This document shows positions 63,243-64,000 of a DNA stretch of 64,000 nt, piece after piece. The notes below the pieces were generated by a model. The model searched no databases and was not told the origin of the DNA. It saw only the letters and a program-made list of their open reading frames with translations. The DNA comes from Bordetella genomosp. 8. Its GTDB lineage: Bacteria; Pseudomonadota; Gammaproteobacteria; Burkholderiales; Burkholderiaceae_B. A program made the translations under genes and the position numbers. How positions within the stretch are numbered: the first letter of the stretch is position 1; each line of letters begins with the position of its first letter. The stretch lies in contig NZ_CP021108.1 in the NCBI RefSeq assembly GCF_002119685.1, forward strand, positions 3,844,001 to 3,908,000. The letters run 5' to 3'.

Positions 63243-64000
63243 ATGCGTACCGAAAGCTCCATTACCGTCTACCGCAAGGATTACCAGCCCTACCCGTTCG
63301 ATATCCCGGAGGTCGCGCTGGCGTTCGATCTGGATCCGGACGCGACCACGGTCACCTCCCGGCTGGCGGTGCGGCGCCGCGCCGGCCACGAAGGCGAACC
63401 GCTGCAGCTCGACGGCAGCGAGCTCGAACTGGTTTCGGTGGCCGTGGACGGCCGCGCACTGGGGCACGGCGAGTACAGCGTGGACGAACATATGCTGACG
63501 CTGCCCAACCTGGGCGCCAGCGCGACCATCGAAATCGTCAGCCGCTGCAGGCCGTCGGCGAATTCGACCTTGATGGGTCTTTACGTGTCCGGTGGCAACT
63601 TCTTCACGCAATGCGAGGCGGAGGGCTTCCGGCGCATTACCTGGTTTGCCGACCGTCCGGACGTCATGTCGCGCTACCGCGTTACCTTGCGCGCGGGCAG
63701 CGAATACCCCGTGCTGCTCAGCAATGGCAACCTGCTGGAGCAGCGCACCCTGCCGGATGGGCGCGCCGAAGCCGTGTGGGAAGACCCGTTTCCCAAGCCT
63801 TGCTATCTGTTCGCGCTGGTGGCCGGACGCCTGACCCACAGGGAAACGCGACTGAAGACCGCCTCCGGGCGCGAGGTGCTGCTGCAGGTCTATAGCGATC
63901 CTGGCTCGGAATCGAAGACCGAATGGGCGCTGGAGTCGCTGGTGCGGTCGGTGCGCTGGGATGAGCGCCGGTTCGGCCTGGAACTGGACCTGGATCGATT
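63243..64000 (+). CDS. pepN: Aminopeptidase N, N-terminal part (3' end outside the window)
   Basis: PepN is a zinc aminopeptidase (family M1) and the main cytosolic aminopeptidase. About 252 of the expected 870-900 residues are present: the N-terminal beta-domain with VYRKDYQPYPFDIPEVALAFDL near residue 9 (read in parts), then TQCEAEGFRRITWFADRPDVMSRY near 121-144 with the substrate-anchoring region, FPKPCYLFALVAGRL near 182 and the start of the catalytic domain. The GAMEN and HExxH zinc motifs lie beyond the window end. The ATG is preceded by a weak GGCCAGG. Confidence 0.95.
   Translation, partial: MRTESSITVYRKDYQPYPFDIPEVALAFDLDPDATTVTSRLAVRRRAGHEGEPLQLDGSELELVSVAVDGRALGHGEYSVDEHMLTLPNLGASATIEIVSRCRPSANSTLMGLYVSGGNFFTQCEAEGFRRITWFADRPDVMSRYRVTLRAGSEYPVLLSNGNLLEQRTLPDGRAEAVWEDPFPKPCYLFALVAGRLTHRETRLKTASGREVLLQVYSDPGSESKTEWALESLVRSVRWDERRFGLELDLDR

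Overview
The window reads as chromosome of a high-GC betaproteobacterium of the family Alcaligenaceae (Bordetella/Achromobacter-like). Supporting signs are the DUF3579-argF-argG neighbourhood, an H-NS protein of the Bordetella type, a Bug-type solute-binding protein, tonB-exbB-exbD behind a Fur-like box, and a GC-rich intergenic repeat of a kind common in Burkholderiales. Nothing looks like a prophage, integrative element, IS element or CRISPR array; gene density and codon use look uniform throughout.

Layout. 0-2.4 kb: 3' end of murJ, an orphan FecR-like protein, rpsT. 2.4-8.5 kb: a sugar-acid or keto-acid catabolic cluster (HpaI-type aldolase, Ldh_2 dehydrogenase, GntR regulator, DapA-family lyase) divergent from a Bug binding protein and a 2-hydroxyacid dehydrogenase. 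8.5-12.1 kb: DUF3579 protein, argF, argG. 12.2-16.0 kb: response regulator, sensor kinase and the potassium transporter kup in one leftward operon. 16.1-18.3 kb: tonB-exbB-exbD. 18.5-26.3 kb: iron-type alcohol dehydrogenase, tRNA-Val, hupB, an rnr-rlmB-PLP enzyme-piuC operon, and two identical tRNA-Leu genes with separate promoters. 26.3-31 kb: GNAT acetyltransferase, AEC carrier, arsB, FMN-dependent glutamate-synthase-like protein. 31-40.5 kb: a sigma-54 island. 40.6-43.2 kb: egtD-egtB for ergothioneine, then tRNA-Met. 43.2-49.7 kb: small proteins, cold-shock protein, purB, GST, TauE-type permease, mnmA. 49.8-58.0 kb: pntAA-pntAB-pntB converging on a glycolate oxidase operon (FAD oxidase, glcD, glcE, glcF). 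58.1-64.0 kb: aroG, tldD, a nitrilase-family amidase, an H-NS protein, a DUF4136 lipoprotein and the start of pepN.

Two regulatory arrangements stand out. First, the 31-40 kb region holds an rpoN (sigma-54) gene outside its usual lptB-rpoN-hpf setting, two divergent sigma-54 activators, and -24/-12 promoter matches (GG-N10-GC with TTGC or near-TTGC at -12) in front of rpoN itself and four small stress- or envelope-type genes. This looks like a self-contained, autoregulated sigma-54 regulon. Second, aroG (DAHP synthase) is preceded by what looks like a complete transcription attenuator: a short leader ORF containing RFYFYGF, two mutually exclusive pairings, and a strong intrinsic terminator 44 bp before the start codon. 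This predicts control by charged tRNA-Phe and tRNA-Tyr.

All calls were made by reading the sequence; no database search was run. Starts were chosen by ribosome-binding site, family length and neighbour spacing. Several genes use TTG or GTG (FecR-like, rpoN, rnr, the GntR regulator, aroG).
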